A stretch of 24,645 nt of DNA from Apostichopus californicus. Taxonomy: Eukaryota > Echinodermata > Holothuroidea > Aspidochirotida > Stichopodidae. Location of the stretch: positions 1,162-25,806 of the forward strand of contig JAIPMN010000198.1 of assembly GCA_020650975.1 (NCBI GenBank), in the 5' to 3' direction. Shown piece by piece: positions 10,759 to 20,466 of this stretch; the stretch's first letter is position 1, and each line of letters opens with the position of its first letter. The notes under the pieces were generated by a model, which saw only the letters and a program-made list of their open reading frames with translations, made no database searches and was not told the DNA's origin. The position numbers and the translations under genes were made by a program.

Positions 10759-12493
10759 TTCTATGTCTGAATAAAATATGGAGGGCCAGAACCTCCATCG
10801 GATTGTTTATGAAAGGGTTTTAGCGCATTTTGTATGCATAAACTAAATTTTGGGGAACTCATTTTATGACTTTGAACATTAAAATAACTCAACACGTTAG
10901 ATCAATCATGACCATTATTGGTATATCAGTTCCGATCAAAATTAGAGTTACTCTTTCTTAATCAATAATCTACTTTACCTTTTCTTTTCTTTTCCTTTCA
11001 AACTTCACTTCTCAAAAGTTTCGAATAAACGTTGTAAGCTCGGCGACAGTCATAGGACTTTCCTATATGTAAAGGTAATAACACACACCGGCAAAACAGT
11101 TGACGTCAATGATATATATAAATATATATATATATATAGGGTTCATGAACTTGAGGTAAATAAATTAGACTCTTTTAACTACACGTCCCGTCTTCTCTCG
11201 CTCTCTCTCCTTGGCGACCTACTAGCCTAGTAACAAGATGCTTTACAGATGATAAAAGGTCATCACCGGAGTAAAACGCTCGCTTGATGTATTAAAAACC
11301 ACAACTTCTGTTTTTTTTTTCTCCCTTTTCTATAACACACAAAATACTGAACTATTTAAGCGAACAACTTCTGCCCTAAGAGGTTATGAGCATGGGGTTC
11401 ATCGAATATTGAAAGAAAAAAGAACGCATCTAACCAGGTAAACTTTCATCCGACCAGCGTTGCTTTCCCAACCAATGGTATAGAATACTACCCCTCTCTC
11501 TGTAAGCAGATTTGTATAAAGCAAGCTGTCACTTCAACAATGTTAGTTGAGGTAAACTTTTCCGACCTTGCAAGCACACACGAACGTACGACGTACATGA
11601 ACTGAATCTGATGTTTCGCGAGCGTTTCAACTGAGGTTGTCGACTGTGACTTTTTTTTCCATTCCGAATCGAAATTTTTCAAGGAGAAGCTTGAGTTATA
11701 TTGTAGTAGAGGAAACCAAGCATGGCACTCTGCCGCGTGTAAAACTCCTCTCGTGCGCTACACCAACAGACCGAAAAAGTAAAGAAATGCCCGCGACTTT
11801 CGGATTTGGTACACATTCATACAGTCAATACGCACGTACACTAGTCCGCTTGACGGTCTGTTTGCGAATGAAGTTCGCATCTAAATGTTTTGGGAGTATA
11901 TAAACTAGCAGCCAGTACTGTGGTGTTACCGTATACTGCAGTGGCGCGAGCAAACTACACGTGGGGTATCTATTATTGAGTTGGTTGTGTATTTATATTG
12001 TACTACTATCTGTCAGTAGGATATATACGGATACCGATACCGTACAATCATTGTAGGTAGCCTGTAGTACGTTAGCTTGCCCGGGCAAATCGCCTGGGGC
12101 TTCTTTTTTTGCCACAAACCACACCAACAAGTAAAGGCTAGAACTTGGGGAGGCTGGCGAAGTGTTAAATGGACACATGTGTATTATCAAGGTTACATTT
12201 TATAGCACTGGAGGCCGATGTAAAATATAAACATAGCTTTAAAAATTCTAATGACATTAATTTCGTTTTTCGTTATAAATATGTTACAGAAGTACGAAAT
12301 AAAGGTCATAATTAGTACCATGCCCTCCAATTCTTAGACGTACTGAGGTTTCAAGAAGAAAAAAAAAGAATATTTCAGTAATTTTTCAACCTACAGATCA
12401 TTATTACGCAGCATGGAGGAGCATTTAATTAGAAAAAGGAAATGTTTATTTGTTTCTTACTTTCTAGCAAATTTTGAGGGAAATACTGATATG
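10759..12493. other. Gene-free stretch
   Basis: There is a TA microsatellite at 11110-11140, a pyrimidine-rich patch at 11194-11211 and a T run near 11310. Open frames such as the 88-codon one at 11637-11903 have no recognisable domain. I see no RNA gene. Confidence 0.45.
11110..11140. repeat. Imperfect TA microsatellite
   Basis: TATATA runs on both sides of a single AAA interruption. Confidence 0.75.
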
Positions 12494-12501
12494 ACCATGT
12501 G
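12494..12501. repeat. Left target-site duplication of the hAT element
   Basis: The 8-mer ACCATGTG directly before the left terminal repeat is repeated exactly at 12816-12823, just after the right terminal repeat. Eight bases is the characteristic duplication length of hAT transposons. Confidence 0.85.
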
Positions 12502-12815
12502 CAAGGGCGTAGGAACCGGTGGAAAAATTTGGTGGGGCGGAAGTATCATTCCGCCCCCCGCTCCGCAAGTCAGAAAACCCCTTTTTCATTTCCAAATGAG
12601 AAAAAAAATCTCATTTGGAGCACCAAATTGCATCTAAGGCCAGGTGAAAATGCAAAATTATTTACAAAATGGAGTGGGTGTTGAAGTGTCTATATTGCAC
12701 CAAATTGCATCTGAGGCCACCTGGAAATGCAAAAAAAATCCAAAAAAAGACCCCTCCCCCAGGCCGGCCATCAGTCTTCAGCCCCCCCACTCAAAAGTAC
12801 TTTCCTACGCCACTG
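12502..12815. mobile_element. Non-autonomous hAT-type miniature transposon (MITE), complete
   Basis: This 314-bp element has terminal inverted repeats. The left end reads CAAGGGCGTAGGAA; the right end read inward reads CAGTGGCGTAGGAA, with two differences in 14. CAGTGGCGTA-type ends are typical of hAT elements, and the exact 8-bp duplication ACCATGTG on both sides agrees with that superfamily. The inside is G/C-homopolymer-rich and has no transposase. The few open frames across it (61-101 codons) have no domain and shift with the homopolymers, so it must have moved using a transposase encoded elsewhere. It contains an internal tandem duplication (12621-12734). The intact 8-bp duplication implies a fairly young insertion. 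Confidence 0.88.
12621..12734 (+). repeat. Internal duplication within the hAT MITE
   Basis: A 37-base segment beginning CACCAAATTGCATCT is present at 12621-12657 and again at 12698-12734, with about four differences and a 77-base offset. Such internal repeats are common sub-terminal features of hAT miniature elements. Confidence 0.8.
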
Positions 12816-12823
12816 ACCATGTG
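12816..12823. repeat. Right target-site duplication of the hAT element
   Basis: ACCATGTG, identical to 12494-12501. Confidence 0.85.
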
Positions 12824-12860
12824 CGTTGATATGCTTCTCAAAAAAGTGAAGGGACATGTA

Positions 12861-13288
12861 CCCCCCCCCCCGCACACCCCCCCTTACGGAAGGTTTACAA
12901 AGGTGAGTTTTGTTTCTTATTGCCAGGGACCGAGCACTGGTTTGATAAGGGGGGGGGGGGCAATGTGCCGCTGAAATTTGTCAGTACCAACACAGCATAT
13001 AAAAATTATTGCTGTGAAATTATAGGGGGTTACCCCCGCCCCACCCCGGTGCCGGTGGCACGAATATTACATCGACGATTGGAACCGTTGAACCAATATG
13101 TAATTCACCTATTGCCACAGAATTCAATGTTATTCTTTTTTTTTCTTTTCTTTTTTTTACTTTTTGAGAAACTAGATGGTTGTAACCTTGTGGCTTTATT
13201 TCCATATGTACTGAGGATAATAACAGTTATGCAATTATATATTTTATAGGGGAGGTCCCAGTGCGTTGGGGCGAGGGAGGGGGGGGGG
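12861..13288. repeat. Cluster of C and G homopolymers downstream of the hAT MITE
   Basis: C11 at 12861-12871, G12 at 12949-12960 and G10 at 13279-13288 sit in this short interval, with a T-rich run at about 13135-13160. The translations are low complexity and no gene is supported. Confidence 0.55.
13055..13118. repeat. Imperfect hairpin
   Basis: Three stems nest in order: GTGGCA (13055-13060) with TGCCAC (13113-13118), GAAT plus TACAT (13062-13072, 2-base bulge) with ATGTAATTC (13098-13106), and ATTGG (13078-13082) with CCAAT (13093-13097). That is about 20 pairs with asymmetric bulges. It may be an eroded inverted repeat or chance. Confidence 0.3.
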
Positions 13289-13416
13289 TACTAAAATGAG
13301 TGTGTCAACGTCAAGGCGACCATTTTTATCTTTTTATCTAACATACAAGACCTTAAAAAAAATCACGTATAGCCGTGTATGATTTAGGCCTATATCATTA
13401 CATTCTCCTACACGGA

Positions 13417-13428
13417 CAGTGGCGTACC
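13417..13428 (+). mobile_element. Unpaired hAT-like terminus
   Basis: CAGTGGCGTACC matches the start of the terminal repeat of the complete element at 12502-12815 in 10 of 12 bases. No matching inverted end or 8-bp duplication was found downstream, so this may be one end of a decayed relative or coincidence. Confidence 0.3.
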
Positions 13429-13925
13429 AAAGGAGATGGGACACAGGGAACGTCCCCCAGAAGTGTGTAGTATCCCCCCCCCTTCCCTCCCCTTTCCTGG
13501 TGGTCAAGAAAATCCCGCCGATTTGTAGCTGATGTAAGTTCTGGAAAACAATGAACACCGCAAAGCTTCATGGATCTTCGCCCCTTTGACCCCACCGGGG
13601 CCATATGTCGGGTCCTTGGACTTCCCTATGCTGGCCGTGCCTTCGCGCTGAGTAATGTAGTCATATATTTTTATATCGTTATTTGAATACAGCTGTCTTT
13701 GCATGCAGTCAGATTTAATTAAATAAACAAAAATAATACTCAAGCTACCTAAAAACCCTTACTCTTACATAACATGAGTCGGATAGTAGGAGGGGGTGGG
13801 CCATCTGCTTCACTAGTTACAAACAATCACACTGTAAGTTGCATTACTAATATCTAACGTAACAACGAATATGTGAAGTATAGGTATACAACGTATGGTC
13901 ATGTTTCTACATGTATTGTTATGAT

Positions 13926-14020
13926 GCAGCGTAATGTTATTTTTACTGTATGAAGTCGTTTTGCAGCGTAAAGTAATTTTTACTGCGTAAACTTATTTTG
14001 CTGCAATGCAGAGTAGTTTT
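13926..14020 (+). repeat. 37-bp tandem repeat, about 2.5 copies
   Basis: Units 13926-13962 and 13963-13999 both begin GCAGCGTAA and share ATTTTTACTG and a final TTTT, with 29 of 37 bases equal. A partial third copy starting GCTGC follows at 14000. Confidence 0.65.
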
Positions 14021-14406
14021 GCGTATATCGATCAGCTGATTTGTCGTATCGTCTCCTCTTCACCAATCACAATCAAGATAGCAATGACGTTGGAATTCAT
14101 GCTTAGCTCTATATGGAAGAGAAGGCACACAAAACGTATCGTTATTTCTTGATCAAAGTGGTGGGTACAATTCCACAGGTTTTATTATTATACCGTGTTT
14201 TTTTTTCATACTGTTTTTGAACAAAACTTTAATGAATCGTGTCCATACCACGACAAGCTAACCACACCAGTTTACTATCATCAAACGAATTAACACGTTA
14301 TAACGGTCGGGGGGGGGGGTTCGAAAGGCGCGTCATACGAAACATAGTGACCCCTCCCCCACCCATCTCCCACTTAACCCAGTGCACTACCCCATTGACA
14401 TCCCGG

Positions 14407-14553
14407 CTCTCAGTTCCCCGTTGCAACACAGTCAGAGGTGAATGCCGCTTCCGAGTTTTCGCTCCCAGAGAATGGAATAAACTACCCAGCCACGTCAGGA
14501 CCTCTCCCTCAACCAACAGTTTTAAGAAAGCTCTAAAAACGGTTCTGTTTTAA
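14407..14553 (+). pseudogene. C-terminal tail of a CR1/L2-type LINE reverse transcriptase, 5'-truncated
   Basis: The frame ending at the TAA of 14551-14553 encodes a segment with APREWNKLPSHVRTSPS and then FKKALKTVLF. This matches the well-known end of many non-LTR (CR1, L2, Jockey-like) reverse transcriptase proteins, AP-x-x-WN-x-LP-x-x-(I/V)R followed by S-x-x-x-FK-x-x-LKT-x-LF. The likeness starts near 14407. Upstream the same frame runs through a G11 run (14309-14319) and no longer resembles the family, so the endonuclease and polymerase domains are absent. It is therefore a dead 5'-truncated copy, the usual product of incomplete target-primed reverse transcription. The 3' untranslated region and tail follow directly. 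Confidence 0.82.
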
Positions 14554-14619
14554 TTCCATTATGTATCTCTTTGTACACGCTATGGTACGCACTCTGTGCG
14601 TGAATAGCGTTCTAAATGC

Positions 14620-14650
<31 letters not shown>
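14554..14650 (+). mobile_element. LINE 3' untranslated region and TTA tail
   Basis: Between the stop codon and the tail is a short 3' untranslated region containing a stem-loop (14577-14610). The copy ends in about ten TTA units (14622-14650). Elements of the CR1/L2 group end in short tandem repeats, not poly(A), so stem-loop plus TTA array fits a natural LINE 3' end. Confidence 0.72.
14577..14610 (+). other. 3' stem-loop of the LINE
   Basis: ACGCTAT (14577-14583) pairs with ATAGCGT (14604-14610). Inside, ACGCAC (14587-14592) pairs with GTGCGT (14596-14601) around the triloop TCT, with a 3/2 internal loop between. In the L2/CR1-like LINEs studied, a 3' stem-loop is the site recognised by the element's own reverse transcriptase. 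Here that role is inference from position and shape. Confidence 0.6.
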
Positions 14651-15440
14651 GTAGCAAACTGAGCTTAAAGATGAATTTCGGTGTCACGTTTGTGTTCTTT
14701 CTACCAGCTTTTTTTTTTTTCTGAAGTAAAACGCCAACATCTTTATAAGGTACCGTATACCACAATTATAGAGTAGTGGACGTCCGCCTGACAGGTTAAC
14801 CATTTGTCGGAAAATAGTCCTAAAGTGACCTACTGTAGTGATATTTTTCGACATCTTTTGAGTCATCATCATTATTTTTTTTATGCTTGGATGTTGAAGA
14901 GGTTGAGATAAACTACTGATAGTCTAAATATCTGGAGGATTGAAGGTAATTTAAGGCATTTTAGAAAATCGTGGGTGAAACAAAAAGATTCTGACTGGCA
15001 GATGGGTTAGAGAGCACTATGCTAACCTTTGAGCTCTTCTAGCTCAAAATCTAAACGGTCATGGTGGCAAGAAGTTGAAAGTGCTATGATAGCCCGCGCC
15101 ATTAGCTATCATATGGTGGGTAGGACATGTCAGTTGAAAACGTCTATCTATGCTCTTTTGGAAAGTGACGAGTTTCGTGTTTAAGTCAAATGGTAGACAT
15201 TAAGTTTTGGTACGACACACTTAGACAGTTCTTCGTAGGCCCCTGTATCCTGCTCATATATGTTACGCGTAACTATATATAGCAACGGCAAGAGAGAGGG
15301 GTTAACTGAGGGCGCTATGGAGGTATAGCGATTAGAGCTCCTTTTTAGTGATAAAGGACCTGTAATAGCGATCATAGCCGTATATAGTAGCATACGCCAT
15401 ATAATTGCCTCATTGACTTACACATAAAATATTACATATC
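14651..15440. other. Gene-free stretch
   Basis: No coding or repeat signature is seen beyond a T run near 14710 and a short T-rich patch near 14873. Confidence 0.5.
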
Positions 15441-15527
15441 ATGGATTTAAATTGGGTTATGTCGATTTAAAGCGGTGTATGTCGATTTAAATCGGTATAT
15501 GTCGATTTAAATCGGTATATGTCGATT
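15441..15527 (+). repeat. 20-bp tandem repeat, about 4.3 copies
   Basis: The unit is approximately ATGTCGATTTAAATCGGTAT. Two adjacent units are identical and the outer ones differ by a few bases. Each unit contains the palindrome CGATTTAAATCG or a variant, so each could form a small cruciform or bind a dimeric factor. Confidence 0.8.
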
Positions 15528-16854
15528 CCCCACGATTTGAGACTGATGGCCTGCCATATAAGGCAAAGATCCTTTCCTCCTCCCCCTGTGCGGGTTTGTC
15601 CTATATAACTCTTAACAGGGGCCTATATGGCATTTATTGATACCTTACCTGTACACACTTCCAAATGGCGTCATTCTATCTACGACGCACACAGGTAACT
15701 TGTCTTTTAATTAAGATAATACAATTTAGTACAAAATAGTCCAAGCCTTGTGTATATATAATCAGTTCCCCGAACCGGTAGCACGGTTGATTGAGCATAG
15801 AATTACCTTGTTTTAATGAAATTGGACATGCGTCAAATTGAACCAAAAGATGCGTTGAAGCGAGAACGTTATTTACCCTTACACACGAAACAGAATAGGT
15901 CAAAACCTTGAGTGCAAATTTTATTTTTCTTCAGAAAAATAACAGAAAGAGAATGAAAAAAGTTTGTCGAACTCCATTTGTCATCGAAATTGTGTTTTAT
16001 GATCCGCTGGCATGTATGCATTTAATACAAGGACTTTCCTGTTTATACAGGAGCACTCATGCACAATACACAATACAAGTTTACAGGTTAATTACGGCTA
16101 CTCCGTGGATGAATTTCATTATCATATTTCAAGTCAAACAGATTCTTTTAACGCTACTAATGGACGGTTTGTGTGATCGACATGGGGTTTTCTCCCCCCC
16201 CTCCCATCACCACTTCGATCCCCACCCCCCCCCCACCCCCGCCTCTAAAAATGTTAAAGGTTTTGCCTTATACCTGTGCAGGCGTGGCATAATATCCCGT
16301 ATCCACATACCATAACGCAAGAAGTTGCAAGAGATAAGAATGAGGTACCGAACTTGGGGTCCAACGGTTGTTCATCTGGCACCGTGTGTTACCTTGCTTT
16401 TAATTTTCACTTATGTTAATACGAAATATTATTTGATGATGATGATGAAAATAATGTACAAGCTTTTATATCGTAGTTTTTGTAGTAGGCTGAATAGACA
16501 GTGGTTATACTGCTTTAATGGAAGGAAGAAAATAAGCTTGTCAGAAATGTTTTGAGAAATATTTTGGGATATGCGCCTGTATCCACTTTACGCACTTTAT
16601 GACGTAGTGATATTGTTATACGAGCGATCAGACAACGACCAAAAATGGGGGAAAAGGGCATAATAAAATGTTTTAAAAGTCACTTGGCTGTTTTAATATT
16701 CTACCAAGGAGCACGCACTGGTCCCTTCGAGGCATCACAATAAAGTATTGGTTTATCAACCGCGATATCATTTTAAAGGGGTTTATAATCAATGCTAGAA
16801 AGAAACAATTCGATAAAATAATACGGTACTTATAATAACAGACAATACGCAACC
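15528..16854. other. Gene-free stretch
   Basis: The longest open frame (15908-16315, 135 codons, plus) has no recognisable domain. Its latter part is a proline/histidine-rich translation of C runs (16194-16234), so I do not call it a gene. Confidence 0.45.
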
Positions 16855-16943
16855 TAATCATGACTTTGGGTTTACATTGCTACTAAAAACATGTAGTCTT
16901 GGACCGACACTGGAGTACCCATGGAGTACCAAAGTCATGATTA
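16855..16943. repeat. 15-bp perfect inverted repeat, 59-base spacer
   Basis: TAATCATGACTTTGG at 16855-16869 is the exact reverse complement of CCAAAGTCATGATTA at 16929-16943. The arms begin and end in TA, so the whole could be an 85-bp palindromic-ended mini-element flanked by TA. The spacer has a short direct repeat (GGAGTACC twice). It is too small to classify further. Confidence 0.6.
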
Positions 16944-17390
16944 TAGGTACGTTTACTTGCCACAAATGTCTGAATAGTGCAAACCACATACAATAATTTT
17001 TGACGATATTATCAACCCGTAGCGACATCCGATGGACATTGCAATTAATTTCACAAGATCACAGCCTAATTCCAAACCTGTTGTCAGCTGTTGCCAGATG
17101 GAATAATATATCATGATAAAGGAAATTAATGACCTCAAAAATGATTCCTACGTTTGTAACTACATAAGACATTTATTTTAAGACATCAATCAATCGGATG
17201 TAGGAATTAAAGCGATACTTTATTCCCGTAGATTGATTTATTTATAGAGATGTAAGCTAAACACTACACACTGTAGGCAATGAATGGGATGGCTCACTAA
17301 ATTCAATCAAATCGCATGCAGGCATTACTAAAACCCCTGCTCAAATGCCTTTGCACTTGAAACATTCGCTTTCCCCCCTAGATTCGCAGC

Positions 17391-17460
17391 GGATTGGACC
17401 CGAGCTCTCTAAACTATAATTTCATCTCACTCAAAAGATGCAAGCTGATTACTTTAGCCG
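17391..17460 (-). repeat. Degenerate tRNA-like (possible SINE head) sequence
   Basis: Read on the minus strand, CGGCTAAAGT (17451-17460) resembles an RNA polymerase III A box. About 50 bases later GGTCCAATCC (17391-17400) resembles a B box with one base missing. The spacing fits a tRNA-derived promoter. The arms do not fold into a clean cloverleaf, so this would be a decayed SINE or tRNA pseudogene. Confidence 0.3.
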
Positions 17461-18291
17461 TTAAGATCACTTGAAGATAATTTTACGTTATGTCTGAAGA
17501 TAGTCATTGAGGTGCTCAAAGAAGTCCATCTTATCGCCTGGTATTACTAAAATCTCAACCTTAAATACCCAATGATGTAAACTATTATACCCTTACGCCC
17601 ATGCTCCACTACAATTGGCGTGCAAAGGATTTCAAAGGTGGGGGTGGTGTGAGCAACTTCAAAATATCCCCGACTGTATATAAGTTATACGGGAACATAA
17701 TAGCCTATACCTTTGAATAGAGTTTATGGCACATAGTAAGGGAGTTATCTTAAATCCCAAACCAGTAATAAGGGGAAGTTCAATTCCCGTCAATATCGAT
17801 TTATCTCACAAAATCAGACCCGGAAGAGGAATTCGAAAACTGGCAGTTTATGAATTACAAAGACACATGTTTTTTTTTCTTCTTCTTCTCCTTTTTAAAA
17901 TAGGAAGTTACACTGGGACAACATCAAACGTTAAACAAATATAACAAAATGTTAATAATACTACATTTGTTGATAGGGCCGGAAAGGGTAAGGTGTTAAG
18001 GAATCAATTAACCTAACTAGCTTATCCCGAATGTACCGCCGGCCTACCATTTATCATCCTCGGTAAGTAGTACTAACCCAGACACCACCTCTCCTTTTCT
18101 GCCCCGACCTTGACTAACCTCCCCCCCCCCAAAAAAAACACAAAAGCTCTCCTGTAAAAAAAAAAAAAATCACCTTTCATACAAAGTACTTTCAAAAATT
18201 CCTCGCTTTTCCCACCCCTATCTGAATCTATACAATACCCTAAAAAATACCTCTCCACCTGGTTGCTTTAACCGTCTCAACTTTCCTTCAC
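17461..18291. other. Gene-free stretch
   Basis: Contents are a CTT-rich run near 17870-17895, a C10 run at 18121-18130 followed by A8, and an A run near 18157-18169. No gene is supported. Confidence 0.5.
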
Positions 18292-18372
18292 TCCCCCTAC
18301 CATGTTCCCCCTACCATGTTCCCCCTACCATGTTCCCCCTACCATGTTCCCCTACCATGTTCCCCCTACCAT
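18292..18372 (+). repeat. 14-bp tandem repeat, about 5.6 copies
   Basis: The unit CCATGTTCCCCCTA repeats head to tail, with one unit one base short. The open frame that begins in the array (from 18316) merely translates it as PCSPYH-type repeats and is not supported as a gene. Confidence 0.85.
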
Positions 18373-19893
18373 ATCCACTCCCCCTTCATCCTACCCCATT
18401 CTTGTCTTATTGTCTATATTAAAATCCGAAAACAATGTTGTAAAAGTAGCTGTTATACTAAAACTCGTTTTTTAGCTAATATGGATATAAGACGTGCCCG
18501 CTCCCTAGCATATTCAATGGTCATGGTTTGTAATATGCATCTGTATGTATATAATTCCTGCATCCCTGGGGTCTCAACGGAAAGGTTTGTTAAGAGCATC
18601 ATAAATTTTAACCCGTACACTGTTTTTTATGATATTTGTTAAAAGACTGCTAAAGTTTGAGGGGTCAATGCGACAGTGACCGTTCAGTCACTTCAACTTA
18701 ACCGTCTCTTTGATTCAATCCCCTTCAGTAGCTTATATATCCTCCCAAAACGGAGGATGATCTTCCCAAAGCCGTAGAGAAGAAGAAGAAGGTTGGAGGT
18801 AAATGACTTGTAATTTTATTTAATATTACACGGATAAAAAGTCAAACTACAAACATATTCGTCACAGAGATGTGATCTCACGGGGGTGTTTTAAGTTTAG
18901 ACAGTGGGTATTTGAGGCTATATACGCCGTTCAGCCTATAACGAAATTCCCAGAATAGCAGCGATCACTTGATGGAGGGAGAATACTAAACGAATCGTGA
19001 AACAGAAGGACATTCACCTGTGAGGTGTGCTCGGTCGTTTAAGTAATTACGTTTCTGGTTTTCTCTTCTTCCTCTTCTTCTTCTTGTTTATTATCTCTCC
19101 ATTTTTTCTGCTTCTCTCGTGTAAGTACAGTTACAGTCCTGTATATCTTTACACACGAGGTACTTGGCCTGGGTAGGTTGCGTTATATAGCAAGGGGCTA
19201 TAGAGAGCTTAGTATATATAGTTAACATCCAGGAAAATAGTGTGAGATCTCGTGGCTATACCGTTCTTTTTTTTAATTAATTGAGGAAGCCGAGAGCTCG
19301 AATGCAAGGAGGGATGACCTTAACTTGGCATATTTTGTTTCCAGGTCGGTGGCTCCCATCGTCACGAGCACGAAAACGACTGGTGCTTATACCGAATCAA
19401 TTCTGTATTGAACAAGTGAGTTAAATAGAATGAGCCGTATATATATATCTGTCAGTATGACACAAACGTGAAGTTGCCTGATGCCATTTATCACTTTCTA
19501 CTATATTTTTTACTTCATGTGGCATAGTAATGTTATGTCATTTTTTCTCTTTTGCGCATGAATGATTCCACTCTCGACCCCCCCCCCTACCTACCCACCT
19601 AGCCACAACCCTACCTGTTCCTGTAAATAATATTGTTTACATCGCTCTTATCTCCTCAGTGAAACAACAGTACTCACAAAATGTGACATCGTCTTCCTCT
19701 TGCGCCCTGGGCCCTTGACTTGAAGGGTAGTGACCCTACTACCTATAAGGATCGGAGTCGCATTTAAACTTTACATGTTCAATAAACATTTAACGGTGGT
19801 GAAAATGTAGAACATCATAGACATATGCATAATGAACCATTGTTTTGACATTACATTCATTGGAGGGGAGGGGTGGACATTCTTTACTTACAT
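18373..19893. other. Gene-free stretch
   Basis: Contents include a 7-bp hairpin at 18739-18758, AGA and TCT triplet runs near 18779-18791 and 19063-19084, a TA run near 19438-19448 and a C10 run at 19578-19587. No coding signature. Confidence 0.5.
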
Positions 19894-20004
19894 TACTGAC
19901 ATATTTGCTCCATTACTTTGATGCCTGGTGTGACAAGTGACGTATCTTCGACGTCACTTGGCATACCAGGCATCAAAGTAATGGAGCAAATACAAGTGTC
20001 AGTA
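19894..20004. repeat. Near-perfect 111-nt hairpin (inverted repeat with 7-base loop)
   Basis: The 41-base arm 19903-19943 pairs with 19951-19991 across the loop ATCTTCG. There are 39 Watson-Crick pairs, one G-T wobble (19930/19964) and one A-G mismatch (19933/19961). Outside, TACTGACA (19894-19901) pairs with TGTCAGTA (19997-20004) across an asymmetric 1/5-base bulge. About 49 pairs form in all. Such a structure fits a hairpin-RNA or microRNA-type precursor made by inverted duplication. It also fits a tiny palindromic transposon, since the outer CTGACA/TGTCAG ends are bracketed by TA on both sides, as in Tc1/mariner insertions. The 64-codon open frame over it on the minus strand just reads the palindrome. 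Confidence 0.88.
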
Positions 20005-20163
20005 TAGGTTTTCACATATAGTTCCGTTCCCTGATTTCCACAAGCGTTTTGTTTTAACACAATGACCAACATAGGGCTGCCCAAAGGCCTACATCACTTT
20101 AACGCTGTTATGAAAGTTGTTCACTACTTCATCTTCAGGATTAACGAAATTCAAATTTATACC

Positions 20164-20466
20164 GGTGCTTTGTTCGGCCCGAGTAGGATAAAGGCGATGG
20201 CATTTGAAGCAATGAGGGTTAGCAATCGGAAGTTCGGGTTCGATTCCCGACCGGGTTACAGTAAGGTGGGTTTTTCTTCCTAGAGCAATCTACGGTTTTC
20301 CCATCTGAAATGACTATCTAACTTGAAAAGATTCAAAATTTGAGTTAAAATGTTGAATTGGAAGCCACCCGACGTGAATAATCCATTAGCCCTTACGGGG
20401 TTTCGCCACATTTGTGGTCGCTTAAACGTCGTAAATATAACTGCTGATTATTATAATTATAATTAA
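20164..20466 (+). mobile_element. tRNA-derived SINE
   Basis: CGGCCCGAGTAGG at 20175-20187 resembles an A box (TGGCNNAGTGG with one extra base). GGTTCGATTCC at 20237-20247 is a perfect B box inside the T-arm-like GGGTTCGATTCCCGACC. The tRNA-like head is followed by GTGGGTTTTTCTTC and, after a gap, CGGTTTTCCCATC. This resembles the conserved body of several invertebrate SINEs with TCCGGTTT-CCTCCCA-like blocks. The 3' part has a small stem (CCACA/TGTGG near 20408-20419) and ends in an AT-rich TTATAATTATAATTAA tail. Exact ends are uncertain because no target duplication was identified. It carries no protein and would depend on a LINE for movement. Confidence 0.72.

Noticed and set aside
12413..12974. 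Overlapping 60-100-codon frames on the plus strand
   Set aside because: They lie across the hAT miniature element and its homopolymers, in several frames at once, and none resembles a transposase.
15441..15527. CRISPR-like repeat array
   Set aside because: The repeats are directly adjacent with no unique spacers and the context is eukaryotic, so it is a minisatellite.
16032..16040. GGACTTTCC as an NF-kappaB site, also near 11057
   Set aside because: A lone 9-base match in 24.6 kb is expected by chance, and no gene start is nearby.
15908..16315. 135-codon open frame on the plus strand
   Set aside because: No recognisable domain. The tail is a translation of C runs and no splice or start context supports it.
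18316..18642. 108-codon open frame starting in the 14-bp array
   Set aside because: The first part is a translation of the tandem repeat and the rest has no family likeness.
20235..20255. Functional tRNA gene
   Set aside because: The T-arm-like block is good, but the acceptor and anticodon arms do not pair and the sequence continues into a SINE-like body.
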